Shown here: piece by piece, positions 24,695-32,939 of the stretch
How positions within the stretch are numbered: the stretch's first letter is position 1
How the letters are laid out: every line of letters starts with the position of its first letter
Origin: RI-242 sp038246255
GTDB taxonomy: Bacteria; Planctomycetota; UBA1135; GCA-002686595
Length of the DNA stretch: 34,327 nucleotides
Assembly: GCA_038246255.1 (NCBI GenBank)
Contig: JBBRWC010000031.1
Location: 1-34,327 of the forward strand
Direction of reading: 5' to 3'
Made by a program: the position numbers and the translations under genes
The notes under the pieces: generated by a model
Databases searched by the model: none
What the model saw: only the letters and a program-made list of their open reading frames with translations
Told to the model about the DNA's origin: nothing

Positions 24695-26668
24695 ATGGCC
24701 CGTGGGCCGCCGCACATGACGTCTTCGTTTCCCGAGGCAGCCCGCGCGGTTGCCCCCCGTTGGATCCCCCTGCACACGACCCGGGCGGGCGCGGGACTGG
24801 CGTTCCTCGCGGCCATGGCGGCGCTCGCGGCGGGTCCCGCGGCACACGCCCAGGGCGGAGCGCTCGCGGGGGCCAGCACCGACCGGTTTTTCAGCCTCCC
24901 GGAGACCCGCGAGGCCAGCGAGCTCGTCGTCAAGGCCCGCGGCCACCTTTCGACCCCAGAGCGGCGCCCGCGCGCGTTCACGGACCTGAACCGGCTCCTT
25001 GAGCGGCACCGGGGCGACGTTCTGCCTCCAGAAGGAACGCGCCGCGAGACCCATGTGGGTGCCGCCGAATGGGCACGCCGCGCGCTCTTTGACCTATCTC
25101 CCGCGGGCCTCAAGCAGTACGCGGAGACTTTTTCCGCCGCCGCCGACGCCGCGCTTGAGATCGCACTGTCGGACGCCGATTCCGGAGCGCTGCTCGACCT
25201 GGTGCGGCGCTGGCCGGTCGCGCCCGCTGCGCACCGCGCGTGGCTCGCCCTGGGCGACCTCGAGTTCGAGCGCGGCCACGGCGACGAAGCGCGCCTGGCC
25301 TGGGAGCGCGCGCGAGATCTGGGCGCGATCCTCGGCGACGTCGACGCCGGGGCGGTCGAGCGGCGCCTCGAGCGGCTCGCGAGCCTCGCGGACAGCGCCG
25401 CAGCGTTTGTACCGGACGCGTCGTGGCGCTTGCCCGGCCCGGGTGAAGGCGGGGGTCCGCTGCCGGGGGCCGACCACGAGCGTTTTGTCGTGCCGCTGCC
25501 CGAGAGCCCGTTCAACAGCGAGCGCGACGACGACGGCTTCAACCTTTTCCCCGTGGTTTGGGGCGAGCAGGTGTTCGCGACGACGAGCCTGCGCGTGCTC
25601 GCCGTCCACGCGTTCGACGGTGCATTGCAGTGGACGAGCCCGGAGCCCGAGGGCTGGGGCGCCCTGTCCCGCAGCGTGCGCAGCGACTACTTCGCGGGTG
25701 TGGATCGCGCGACAAGCGCCCTCGCGCCGGCCGTGGGGTCTGGGGTGGTCGTCGCGGCCCTGCAGGTGCCCCGCTTCGCGCTCGACAACGACGACTTTCA
25801 GGGCATCGTCATCACCGTTCGACTCCCCGAGCGCCGCCTGTTTGCGTTCGACACCGCGAGCGGGCGCCCGCTTTGGAACCACGCCCCCATGGCGGGTGTC
25901 GAGATCGACGCGCGGCCCTTCCAAGAGCGCATGCACGTCGCGGGCGCGCCCGTGGTCGCGGGATCGCGCGTGCTCGTGCCACTCGCGCGCATGCAGGGCC
26001 GCGTCGAACTGCACCTTGGCTGCTTCGAGCTCGGATCGGGCCGCCTCCTGTGGTCGACCAACGTCATCAGCGGCCAGCGTGAGCTCAACATGTTCAACCG
26101 CCACGAGCGCGAGTTCGTGGCACCGCCGGTGCGCGTGGAGGGCGACCGGGTGCTGATGCTGACGCAGCTCGGCACGCTCGCGGCGTTCGACCTGTTCGCG
26201 GGCCACGTCCTGTGGCAAACGGCCTACGAGCAGATCCCCCTTCCGACGACCCGCGGTTGGAGTCCCCCCGAGCGCCGCCGCGTGTGGAAAACCGCGCCGC
26301 CGGTCGTCAGCGACGGGGTCGTGCTCGCCACACCGATCGACTCCGAAGACCTCGTGGCCGTCGACCTCGAAAGCGGCGCATTGCTTTGGTCGATGCCGCG
26401 CGACCGTCTGCGCCCGCGGCGCGCATCCGACTACGACGTGGACACGCTGCTTGGCGCGCGGAGCGATCGCGTGCTGCAGGCCGCCGGGAACATTCGAGCC
26501 GCCCGAGTTCGAGCTCGGCCGCGGCATCGAGGAGAGCACGGACCGGCGCCCACGCGCGCTCGCTCTGCGCGCGGGAATCGCGATCCCAGGCCGCAGCGAG
26601 CTGCTCGTGTTGCCCGAGGGCGGCGACCGCCCGGACACCGCGCGCTCCCTCGCCCTTGGGCCCCTTGA
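24695..26668 (+). CDS. Giant PQQ-like propeller protein, 5' part (frameshifted)
   Basis: Signal peptide (about 25-53, TRAGAGLAFLAAMAALAAGPAAHA), an N-terminal helical region (EASELVVKARGHLSTPERRPRAFTDL...), then propeller blades of PQQ/WD40 type: VFATTSLRVLAVHAFDGALQWTSP, LFAFDTASGRPLWNHAPM, LAAFDLFAGHVLWQTAYEQ, VAVDLESGALLWSM. Coding character ends near VLQAAG (about 26488); the remaining ~60 codons to 26668 are Arg/Pro-rich readthrough in the wrong frame. The native protein continues in the +1-shifted frame from about 26493 to 29189, so the intact gene would encode about 1490 residues. The first ATG (24695) and one at 24716 are both possible starts. Confidence 0.85.
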   Translation: MARGPPHMTSSFPEAARAVAPRWIPLHTTRAGAGLAFLAAMAALAAGPAAHAQGGALAGASTDRFFSLPETREASELVVKARGHLSTPERRPRAFTDLNRLLERHRGDVLPPEGTRRETHVGAAEWARRALFDLSPAGLKQYAETFSAAADAALEIALSDADSGALLDLVRRWPVAPAAHRAWLALGDLEFERGHGDEARLAWERARDLGAILGDVDAGAVERRLERLASLADSAAAFVPDASWRLPGPGEGGGPLPGADHERFVVPLPESPFNSERDDDGFNLFPVVWGEQVFATTSLRVLAVHAFDGALQWTSPEPEGWGALSRSVRSDYFAGVDRATSALAPAVGSGVVVAALQVPRFALDNDDFQGIVITVRLPERRLFAFDTASGRPLWNHAPMAGVEIDARPFQERMHVAGAPVVAGSRVLVPLARMQGRVELHLGCFELGSGRLLWSTNVISGQRELNMFNRHEREFVAPPVRVEGDRVLMLTQLGTLAAFDLFAGHVLWQTAYEQIPLPTTRGWSPPERRRVWKTAPPVVSDGVVLATPIDSEDLVAVDLESGALLWSMPRDRLRPRRASDYDVDTLLGARSDRVLQAAGNIRAARVRARPRHRGEHGPAPTRARSARGNRDPRPQRAARVARGRRPPGHRALPRPWAP

Positions 26669-29189
26669 GCGTGGCAATCTCGTGGCAGGTGAAGGCGCGC
26701 TCTATTCCGCCAGCGGACGCTGGCTGCACGGTTTCCTCGACGTTGCGCAGCTCGAAGAGCGCGCACGCGCGCGCCTCGCCGCCGCGCCCGGCGACATCCA
26801 GGCCTTGATCAGCCTCGCGCGCCTCGGCTTGCGTCGCGGCAACGGGCTTGCGAACGCCGGTGACCCGGGCGCTGCCGCGGCGGGCTTGGGCGAGATCCGT
26901 CGCGCGGTGGAAGCGCGGCTTGGGGCGGGTGCGCGCAAGGAAGTGCTGACCCACTACGGCGAGCTCGTGCGGCACGAAGCCCAATGGCTCGCGGACGCGG
27001 GCCAGAGCGCCGGCGCGCGTTCACTGCTCGTGGGTGCCCTCGAGCGCCCGTTTGCGCCGCGGGAAGCGCTCGATCTGATGCTCGAGCTGCATCCCATCCT
27101 GCTCGCGCTCGACCGCCCCGCGTGGGAAGTGTTGCTCGCGGACATCGACCGTGTCGGCGCGGGCCTCGATGTTCCGATCGCGACGCTAGCGCGCCTCGAT
27201 CCCCTGTGGATGCGGTTTGCGCGCTCGGGTGCACCCGGCACCCTCACGCCCGTGCCCGTCCCGCTCTGGACGGCGGTGCAGCGCGCGCTCGACGCAGAGC
27301 GCAGCGGCGATTTCGCGGCGGCTCTCGAACACTGGCACCTGGCTCTACTGCGCGGCCGCCACGGCACGCTTGCCGAGGGTGTCCCCACGGCGGAGCGCGT
27401 CACGGAACTGATCGGCGCGCTGCTCGATATCGCGGGCCGCGCGTGGTACGAGCCCTTCGACGGCGACGCACAGCGTGCGTACGACGATGCCAATCGCCGC
27501 CGCGACCGACGTGCGCTCGAGGAAGTTGTGGCCCGCTATCCTTTTGCGCGCGCGGCCGACGATGCCCGCCAGGCGCTCGTGGAGTTCGCGTTCGAGTTGG
27601 GCGACACCCGCGCGCTCGTGGAAGCCGTGCTCGCCAGCGGTCGCCCGAGCGCCACGCCGGACGGCAAGGAGGTGTCGCGGCTGATCCTTTTGGCGCTGGG
27701 ACTCGGGCAGGCGGGCAATCCGGCGTTCGAGCGCGGCCTCCTGGCCGAATTGGCGCGCTCCCACCCCGACCACGAGATCCGCCATCCCCCGCACACCGGA
27801 CGCGCACTGCGTGAGTGGCGCGCTACGGCCGCGTCGACGCCGCCATCCCCGGCGTTCGAGCGCGCGGTGCTCGATCCCGCGCTGGCCCCCGTCGCGCGCC
27901 TGTCCGGCGCGCGCACGCTGATCGGCGCCCTGCCGCGCGAGCCTTCGCAGGGCGACGCGCTGGGCGGTGCGCCCTGGATCGTCGTCGCGGACAACACCAC
28001 GGTCGAGGCTTACCCGGCGGATGGTTCGCCCACCACGCTCTGGACGGCGAAGGTGCCGCGACCCGTGATGATCGACCGCCCCGGGGGCGCGGTTGCCCTG
28101 TTCGCGAACCGCGTGGTGCTGCTGCAATCGGACGGGCTTGTCGGCCTCGACGCCGCGGACGGACGCGCGGCGTGGCGCTGGGATCCCGAGGAAGCGCAGG
28201 TGCTCGACATCGCCAGTTCGAGCGGCGTGCTGCTCGGGCGCATCTGGCAACCGGGTGTGGGCTTCACCGCGATCGGCATCGAGCCCGTGACGGGCATCGA
28301 GCTGTGGCGCGCGCCCCACGCGAACGACCGCAAGTGGCTCGCGCCAATCCTCGGCGAACGCTTTGCCGTGTACGCGAGCGACGGTTTCGGCGTCGACACG
28401 CGGCTCGTGGTCCTCGACGTGTTCCGCGGCGCGGCCCTTGGCACCTACGACCTGGACGAAAACCTCGGGGCACGGCTTGCGGCGTGGATCCAGGACGGAA
28501 AGCTGTACTTGCCGTCCTTCCTGACGCAGCGGCTGATCGCGTTCGACCTCGCGTCCGGCACGGTTCCCTGGACGCTCAAACTGGCGCCGGGGCTGGACCT
28601 GTTTGCGGTGCTCGAGGCGCAGGGCGAGGTGTTCCTGGTCGCCCAGCCCCGCAACACGTCGAACGGCGGGCCAACCGGTGAAGTGCTCGCCGTCGACCTC
28701 GCGCGGGGCGGCGCACGCACCGTGCATCCCCTCGGCCGCGATGACCGCCTGATGGGTGTCTTGCACGCGCGGCTCAATCGGCTCGACGCGCCATTCCTCT
28801 TTGTGGCGACCTGCACGCCAGGATCGGTGGGAACGCCGGTTGCCGCCGTGCACCTGGGCAGCGGTCGGCGCTGGATCCAGCGCTTGCCGGTGCAGCCCGA
28901 GGAGCTCTACGAAGGTGCGTGGCCGGCGCCGGCGGTGTCCCGCGACCTTGCGATCGTACCCTACGTCACCCGCGATCCCGGCACCCGCAATCGCCGCGCG
29001 GTGCACCTGGTGCTGCTCGACCTCTCCAGCGGTGCGCGGCGCGACGCGCGCGTGCTGCCGAGCGCCTACGCACGGGTGGAAGACGTGGGGTTGTTGGTGC
29101 TCGGAGACAGCCTGTGGGTCAATGGCCGCTCGCCTTCGGGGCGCGAAAGCCGCCTCGAAATCTGGCGCGCAAACGAAAAAACGCGATGA
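26493..29189 (+). CDS. Giant PQQ-like propeller protein, 3' part (frameshifted)
   Basis: Continuation of the upstream propeller gene after a frameshift; the frame is open from 26451, but the family-like sequence begins at FEPPEFELGRGIEEST (26493). It has a central helical/TPR-like stretch (about 26700-27800; LEERARARLAAAPGDIQALISLARLGLRRG) and a second propeller: WIVVADNTTVEAYPADG, VVLLQSDGLVGLDAADGRAAWRWD, LIAFDLASGTVPWTLKL, then REL-type terminal strands ending WRANEKTR. It has no plausible start codon with a ribosome binding site of its own. Either the gene is broken or the base call at ~26490 is wrong. The stop overlaps the next ATG (ATGA), and that tight coupling argues that the full-length gene is, or recently was, functional. 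Confidence 0.85.
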   Translation, partial: FEPPEFELGRGIEESTDRRPRALALRAGIAIPGRSELLVLPEGGDRPDTARSLALGPLERGNLVAGEGALYSASGRWLHGFLDVAQLEERARARLAAAPGDIQALISLARLGLRRGNGLANAGDPGAAAAGLGEIRRAVEARLGAGARKEVLTHYGELVRHEAQWLADAGQSAGARSLLVGALERPFAPREALDLMLELHPILLALDRPAWEVLLADIDRVGAGLDVPIATLARLDPLWMRFARSGAPGTLTPVPVPLWTAVQRALDAERSGDFAAALEHWHLALLRGRHGTLAEGVPTAERVTELIGALLDIAGRAWYEPFDGDAQRAYDDANRRRDRRALEEVVARYPFARAADDARQALVEFAFELGDTRALVEAVLASGRPSATPDGKEVSRLILLALGLGQAGNPAFERGLLAELARSHPDHEIRHPPHTGRALREWRATAASTPPSPAFERAVLDPALAPVARLSGARTLIGALPREPSQGDALGGAPWIVVADNTTVEAYPADGSPTTLWTAKVPRPVMIDRPGGAVALFANRVVLLQSDGLVGLDAADGRAAWRWDPEEAQVLDIASSSGVLLGRIWQPGVGFTAIGIEPVTGIELWRAPHANDRKWLAPILGERFAVYASDGFGVDTRLVVLDVFRGAALGTYDLDENLGARLAAWIQDGKLYLPSFLTQRLIAFDLASGTVPWTLKLAPGLDLFAVLEAQGEVFLVAQPRNTSNGGPTGEVLAVDLARGGARTVHPLGRDDRLMGVLHARLNRLDAPFLFVATCTPGSVGTPVAAVHLGSGRRWIQRLPVQPEELYEGAWPAPAVSRDLAIVPYVTRDPGTRNRRAVHLVLLDLSSGARRDARVLPSAYARVEDVGLLVLGDSLWVNGRSPSGRESRLEIWRANEKTR

Positions 29190-30361
29190 CGATGAAATCA
29201 ATCCTCGCGCGCGCGGCACCGCTCGCGCTCGTGCTCGGCCTTTGGACTCCTGCGCTCGACGCAGCACCCCAGCGGGCCGCGGACCGCATGCCCGCCGCGC
29301 AGCGCGCCGACGACGGCGATGCGATCAGCGCGGCCCAGGTCGAAGCCGTTAGCCGCGGGCTTACGTGGCTTGCCGCCGCGCAAAATCCCGACGGGAGTTG
29401 GGACGGCAAGATCGGCTACAAGCTCAACAACGGCTACCAGTATCTCACCGAGGGCGGGCACGTCGGCGTGACCTCCCTCGCATTGATGGCGTTCCTCGGC
29501 GGCGGGCACCTTCCCGGTCGGGGTGAGTACGGCGACACCGTCGAGCGCGGACTCAAATGGGTCCTCGCAGCGGCGAAGGACGACGGTTACATCACGTCCG
29601 GCGGAACGCGCATGTACAGCCATGTGTTTGCGACGCTGTTCCTCGCCGAAATCTACGGCATGACGCACCGCCAGGATGTGCGTGGGCGTCTGCAGAATGC
29701 CGTGGACTTCATCGTCCGCGCGCAGAACGCCCAAGGGGGTTGGCGCTACGAGCCCTTCGCGCCCGACTCGGACATGTCGATCGTTGTGTGCCAGGTGCTC
29801 GCCCTGCGTGCCGCGCGCAACATCGGCATCGAGGTGCCGCGGGGCACCGTGGACCGCGCCGCCCAGTACGTCGTGGACTCGGCGATCACCGAGCGTGATG
29901 TGGGGCGCAGCTTTCGCAGCCGTACGCTCGTGGACGAGGTGGGAGCGTTCAACTACCAGCGCGGATCGACTTCGCGGTCCTCCTTCCCCCTGACCGCAGC
30001 AGGTGTGACCTCACTGCACGGACTCGGGATCTACTCGGACGACGCCATCCGGATGGGCCTCGACTACCTGCGGCGCAACCTGGACTCGTTCAACCGCGGT
30101 TTCGGGCGCGATGGCGGTGGCCATTACTTCTTCTGGTACGGTCACTATTACGGCGTGCAGGCGATGTACACCGCGGGGACCCAGGGGGGGGTCGACTACT
30201 GGACCCCCTACTTCGAATCCGCCCGGGCCGAAATCCTGCGCATGCAGCGCCCGGACGGCAGCTTCCCGAACCAGGTCGGGCCCGGCACCGCATTCGGCAC
30301 CGCGATGGGTGTCCTGATCCTCGAAATCCCTTTTCGCTACTTGCCGATCTTCCAGCGCTAG
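29186..30361 (+). CDS. Secreted prenyltransferase/squalene-oxidase-repeat protein
   Basis: 391 residues from an ATG overlapping the propeller stop. A signal peptide (SILARAAPLALVLGLWTPALDA) is followed by an alpha/alpha-barrel of the terpene-cyclase/prenyltransferase type with QW-like repeats: GLTWLAAAQNPDGSWDG (about 60-76), FIVRAQNAQGGWRYEP, ILRMQRPDGSFPNQ. There is no DxDD cyclase motif, and export makes isoprenoid chemistry unlikely, so a protein- or polymer-binding role (as in alpha-2-macroglobulin complement-like folds) is more plausible. This type of gene commonly accompanies MoxR/VWA rows in Planctomycetota. It is co-directional with, and 8 bp from, the DUF4175-like gene. Confidence 0.88.
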   Translation: MTMKSILARAAPLALVLGLWTPALDAAPQRAADRMPAAQRADDGDAISAAQVEAVSRGLTWLAAAQNPDGSWDGKIGYKLNNGYQYLTEGGHVGVTSLALMAFLGGGHLPGRGEYGDTVERGLKWVLAAAKDDGYITSGGTRMYSHVFATLFLAEIYGMTHRQDVRGRLQNAVDFIVRAQNAQGGWRYEPFAPDSDMSIVVCQVLALRAARNIGIEVPRGTVDRAAQYVVDSAITERDVGRSFRSRTLVDEVGAFNYQRGSTSRSSFPLTAAGVTSLHGLGIYSDDAIRMGLDYLRRNLDSFNRGFGRDGGGHYFFWYGHYYGVQAMYTAGTQGGVDYWTPYFESARAEILRMQRPDGSFPNQVGPGTAFGTAMGVLILEIPFRYLPIFQR

Positions 30362-30369
30362 TTCTCCCC

Positions 30370-32853
30370 ATGGCGAAACGCACCCCGCCCGACCCGCGCA
30401 CGGCGCCGGCCGCGACCTCGCCGACGCCCAAGCGGCGCGTGGACGCCCCCTTGGGACGCACCCCCGCGCTTGAACGTCTGCTCCAGGCGGTGCGGGCGGA
30501 TCTCGTCCGGGCCGTCGTGCTCTCGAGCGCGGGGAGCGCCCTGCTCGCCTTCGCGGGCGCGGCCGTGTTTGCCTTCCTCGCCGACTTCGTCCTCGGGGTA
30601 CCGCGGGCCGTGCGGCTGTGGCACACCCTCCTGATCGTCGGCGCGCCCCTGTGGGCGCTGTGGCACTTCGGGCTCAAGAACGTGCGGCGGATCCCGGACC
30701 GAGCGGGCCTCGCGCTGCTCGCCCAACGGGCGGATCCCGACGCGGACGAGCTGCTCGTGAGCGCCGTCGGCTTCCAGGCGGAGCCCGGCGAGGCCCATCC
30801 TCGTTCAGGCGTTCCAGGAGCGCGCCGGTCCGACGCCGACGCATCCAGCCCGACCGCGCCCAGCCCGACCGCGCCGCCCCTGCGCGCGGCCCTCGTGGAG
30901 CGTGTGCTCGCGCGCGCGGACGCCCGCGCAGCGCGCATCGACCGTCGGCCGCTGTTCGACCGCAGCGGCCCGTTGCAGCGCCTTGCCGCAGGGGCGCTCT
31001 CGGCCATCGCGCTCGCCGCGGCCTTCAGCGCGGCACCCGCGCACGGGATCGTGTTCCTCGAGCGCCTCCTCGGCCGCGACACGCCGTGGCCGAACGCGAC
31101 CCAGCTCGCCATCGAGATCCCGCTGCCCGAGGGCGCGGCGCGGGTGCGCCCCCTTGGCGAGCACGGCCTGGAAGTCGAGGTCGCACGCGGCACCGACGTG
31201 CCGATCCTCGTGCGCGCACGCGGCAAGGCTCCGCGCGAGGTCCAGCTCGACTTCGGCAGCGGGCGGCGCGTGACCGTTGCGCGGGTCGGCGGCGGCGAGG
31301 CCCGCGGCGGTACTTACCGAACGGTGCTGCGCGGCGTCCAGGAGGACACCCAGTTCGCCGCGCGCGGCGGCGACGACCAATCGGGCCGTGCACAGGTTCG
31401 CCTGTTCGTATTGCAGCCGCCCGAAGTGGTCGGACTCGCACTCGGGATTGAGCCGCCCGCGCACACCGGACGGCCCGCCGAAGTTGTGTTCGACCGCGGA
31501 GCGCGGGTTGTCGCGGGCTCGATGCTGTCCGTGGTGCTGCGCACCGATCCGGTCGACGTCACGGGACGCGCCCGGCTCCTGCCCGAAGATGTGCTGATCG
31601 ACCTCGTCCCACGGCCCTATCCGGGTGCGGATGCGCTGGAAGGGCTAGGATTTGAGTTCGAGGCCACACAGAGCGTCCGTCTGCGCTTCGAACTGACGGA
31701 CAGCCGCGGACTCGCCAACCCCGATCCTGGCCTCTTTGCCATCGACGTCGTACCGGACCGCCCGCCGGAGCTCGAGCAGATCGCGCCCACACGCACCGAG
31801 GTTGAAACGAGCGCCCGCGGCGCGGTCGCGCTGCGTGTGCTCGCGAAGGACGACTTCGGGCTCGCGCGGTTCGGCTGGCGCGCGCGGATCGCGGGCGTGG
31901 AAGCCTGGACCCACGGGGACGACTTCGCGGCGCCGGCTCCACAAACCGTGGCCGACGCCGTCGCGGTGCCCCAGCGCGAACGCGCGGGTTCGGTGCGGCT
32001 CGATGTCGGAGCGCTGCTCGCAGCGGGCGCGGCTCCAACGCGCGAAGTCGCTGGCGCGCAGATCGAACTCGAAGCGTTCGCCAGCGACAACGCGCAGCCG
32101 CCCCAGGAGGGCAAGAGCTCGGGTGTGCGCGTGCGTGTGCTCGCGGACGACGAACTTCTGCGGCGTGTGCAGGAACGCTTGGGCCGCGCGCGCGCCCAGG
32201 CCGCCGCCCTTGCGACGCTCCAGCGCGAGCGCCGCGAGCGCGTGGGCGAGTTGCTCGGCGCGCACGATGCGGCCGAGACCGCGGACACTCGCGGGGACGC
32301 CCGCGCGATCTCGAGCGCGCTCAACGGCCAGCGCCGCATCGAAGCGGACGCCGAGACCCTCGTGCGCGACCTGACGGGTGTCGTCGAGCTCGCCGTTTAC
32401 GCACGGCTGGACCCCGGCGCGGACGATCTTTTGGAGCGGCTCGACGGCCTGCTCGCTGCTTCGTCGACACGCAGTTTCCAGATCGCGCCGTGGCAGGAGT
32501 TCATCGCCTGGCACGCGGAGCGCCCCGCTCCCCCAGCGGGCGCCCCGGCCGCGGGCTTTGCCACCCACCTCGTCGGGCTCGCGAACCTTGGCCTCGAACT
32601 GCGCGCGAAGGACGCCCGCAGCGCGACGGAGGCCCTCGAAATCGCTCTCGGGGCCGTGGATGCGCCGCCGCGGCGCGCCGCGCTCGAACGTGCGTACGCG
32701 GCGCAAGCAAGCGCCCTCGCTCGGCTCGAGGATCTCCTGGAGCGCCTGTCGGAGTGGGATGACTTCCAATCCGTGCTGTCGCAAACACGCGACATGCTCG
32801 AGCGCCAGCGCGGGCTGCGCGAACGCACGCGGCGCTTCGCCAACGAACGTTGA
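30370..32853 (+). CDS. DUF4175-like large membrane protein
   Basis: 827 residues. A basic, Pro-rich cytoplasmic N-terminus is followed by two transmembrane helices (about 48-73 and 82-102) and probably a third near 205-225 (LSAIALAAAFSAAPAHGIVF). A long extracytoplasmic region has Ig-like beta strands (PREVQLDFGSGRRVTVARVGG, AVALRVLAKDDFGLARFGWRARIAG), then a helical region (about 595-827) with coiled-coil stretches (LRRVQERLGRARAQAAALATLQRERRE). This order matches DUF4175-type proteins of Planctomycetota and Proteobacteria, of unknown function. A 15-bp duplication (30847-30876) encodes SPTAPSPTAP. Placement in the row suggests it helps anchor the same envelope assembly. Confidence 0.8.
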   Translation: MAKRTPPDPRTAPAATSPTPKRRVDAPLGRTPALERLLQAVRADLVRAVVLSSAGSALLAFAGAAVFAFLADFVLGVPRAVRLWHTLLIVGAPLWALWHFGLKNVRRIPDRAGLALLAQRADPDADELLVSAVGFQAEPGEAHPRSGVPGARRSDADASSPTAPSPTAPPLRAALVERVLARADARAARIDRRPLFDRSGPLQRLAAGALSAIALAAAFSAAPAHGIVFLERLLGRDTPWPNATQLAIEIPLPEGAARVRPLGEHGLEVEVARGTDVPILVRARGKAPREVQLDFGSGRRVTVARVGGGEARGGTYRTVLRGVQEDTQFAARGGDDQSGRAQVRLFVLQPPEVVGLALGIEPPAHTGRPAEVVFDRGARVVAGSMLSVVLRTDPVDVTGRARLLPEDVLIDLVPRPYPGADALEGLGFEFEATQSVRLRFELTDSRGLANPDPGLFAIDVVPDRPPELEQIAPTRTEVETSARGAVALRVLAKDDFGLARFGWRARIAGVEAWTHGDDFAAPAPQTVADAVAVPQRERAGSVRLDVGALLAAGAAPTREVAGAQIELEAFASDNAQPPQEGKSSGVRVRVLADDELLRRVQERLGRARAQAAALATLQRERRERVGELLGAHDAAETADTRGDARAISSALNGQRRIEADAETLVRDLTGVVELAVYARLDPGADDLLERLDGLLAASSTRSFQIAPWQEFIAWHAERPAPPAGAPAAGFATHLVGLANLGLELRAKDARSATEALEIALGAVDAPPRRAALERAYAAQASALARLEDLLERLSEWDDFQSVLSQTRDMLERQRGLRERTRRFANER
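30847..30876. repeat. 15-bp in-frame duplication in DUF4175-like gene
   Basis: Two copies of AGCCCGACCGCGCCC (last base of the second differs) encode the repeated pentapeptide SPTAP in a linker. Confidence 0.85.
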
Positions 32854-32939
32854 GCCCTGAGTCGCAGGATCAGCCATCAGCACACCGCGCAGCATCCGCC
32901 CCAAACCGCGCCATCAACACCTGGGTCGCACGCATATCC

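Noticed and set aside
23554..25542. 662-codon minus-strand open frame spanning the 24381-24694 gap
   Set aside because: It covers parts of two convincing plus-strand genes and is Ser/Arg/Pro-rich; openness across the gap reflects stop-codon depletion.
26480..26500. Programmed ribosomal frameshift in the propeller gene
   Set aside because: No X XXY YYZ slippery sequence, no evident downstream pseudoknot and no family precedent that I know of; mutation or sequencing error is simpler.
27345..29267. 640-codon minus-strand open frame
   Set aside because: Antisense to the second propeller part; composition typical of a GC shadow.
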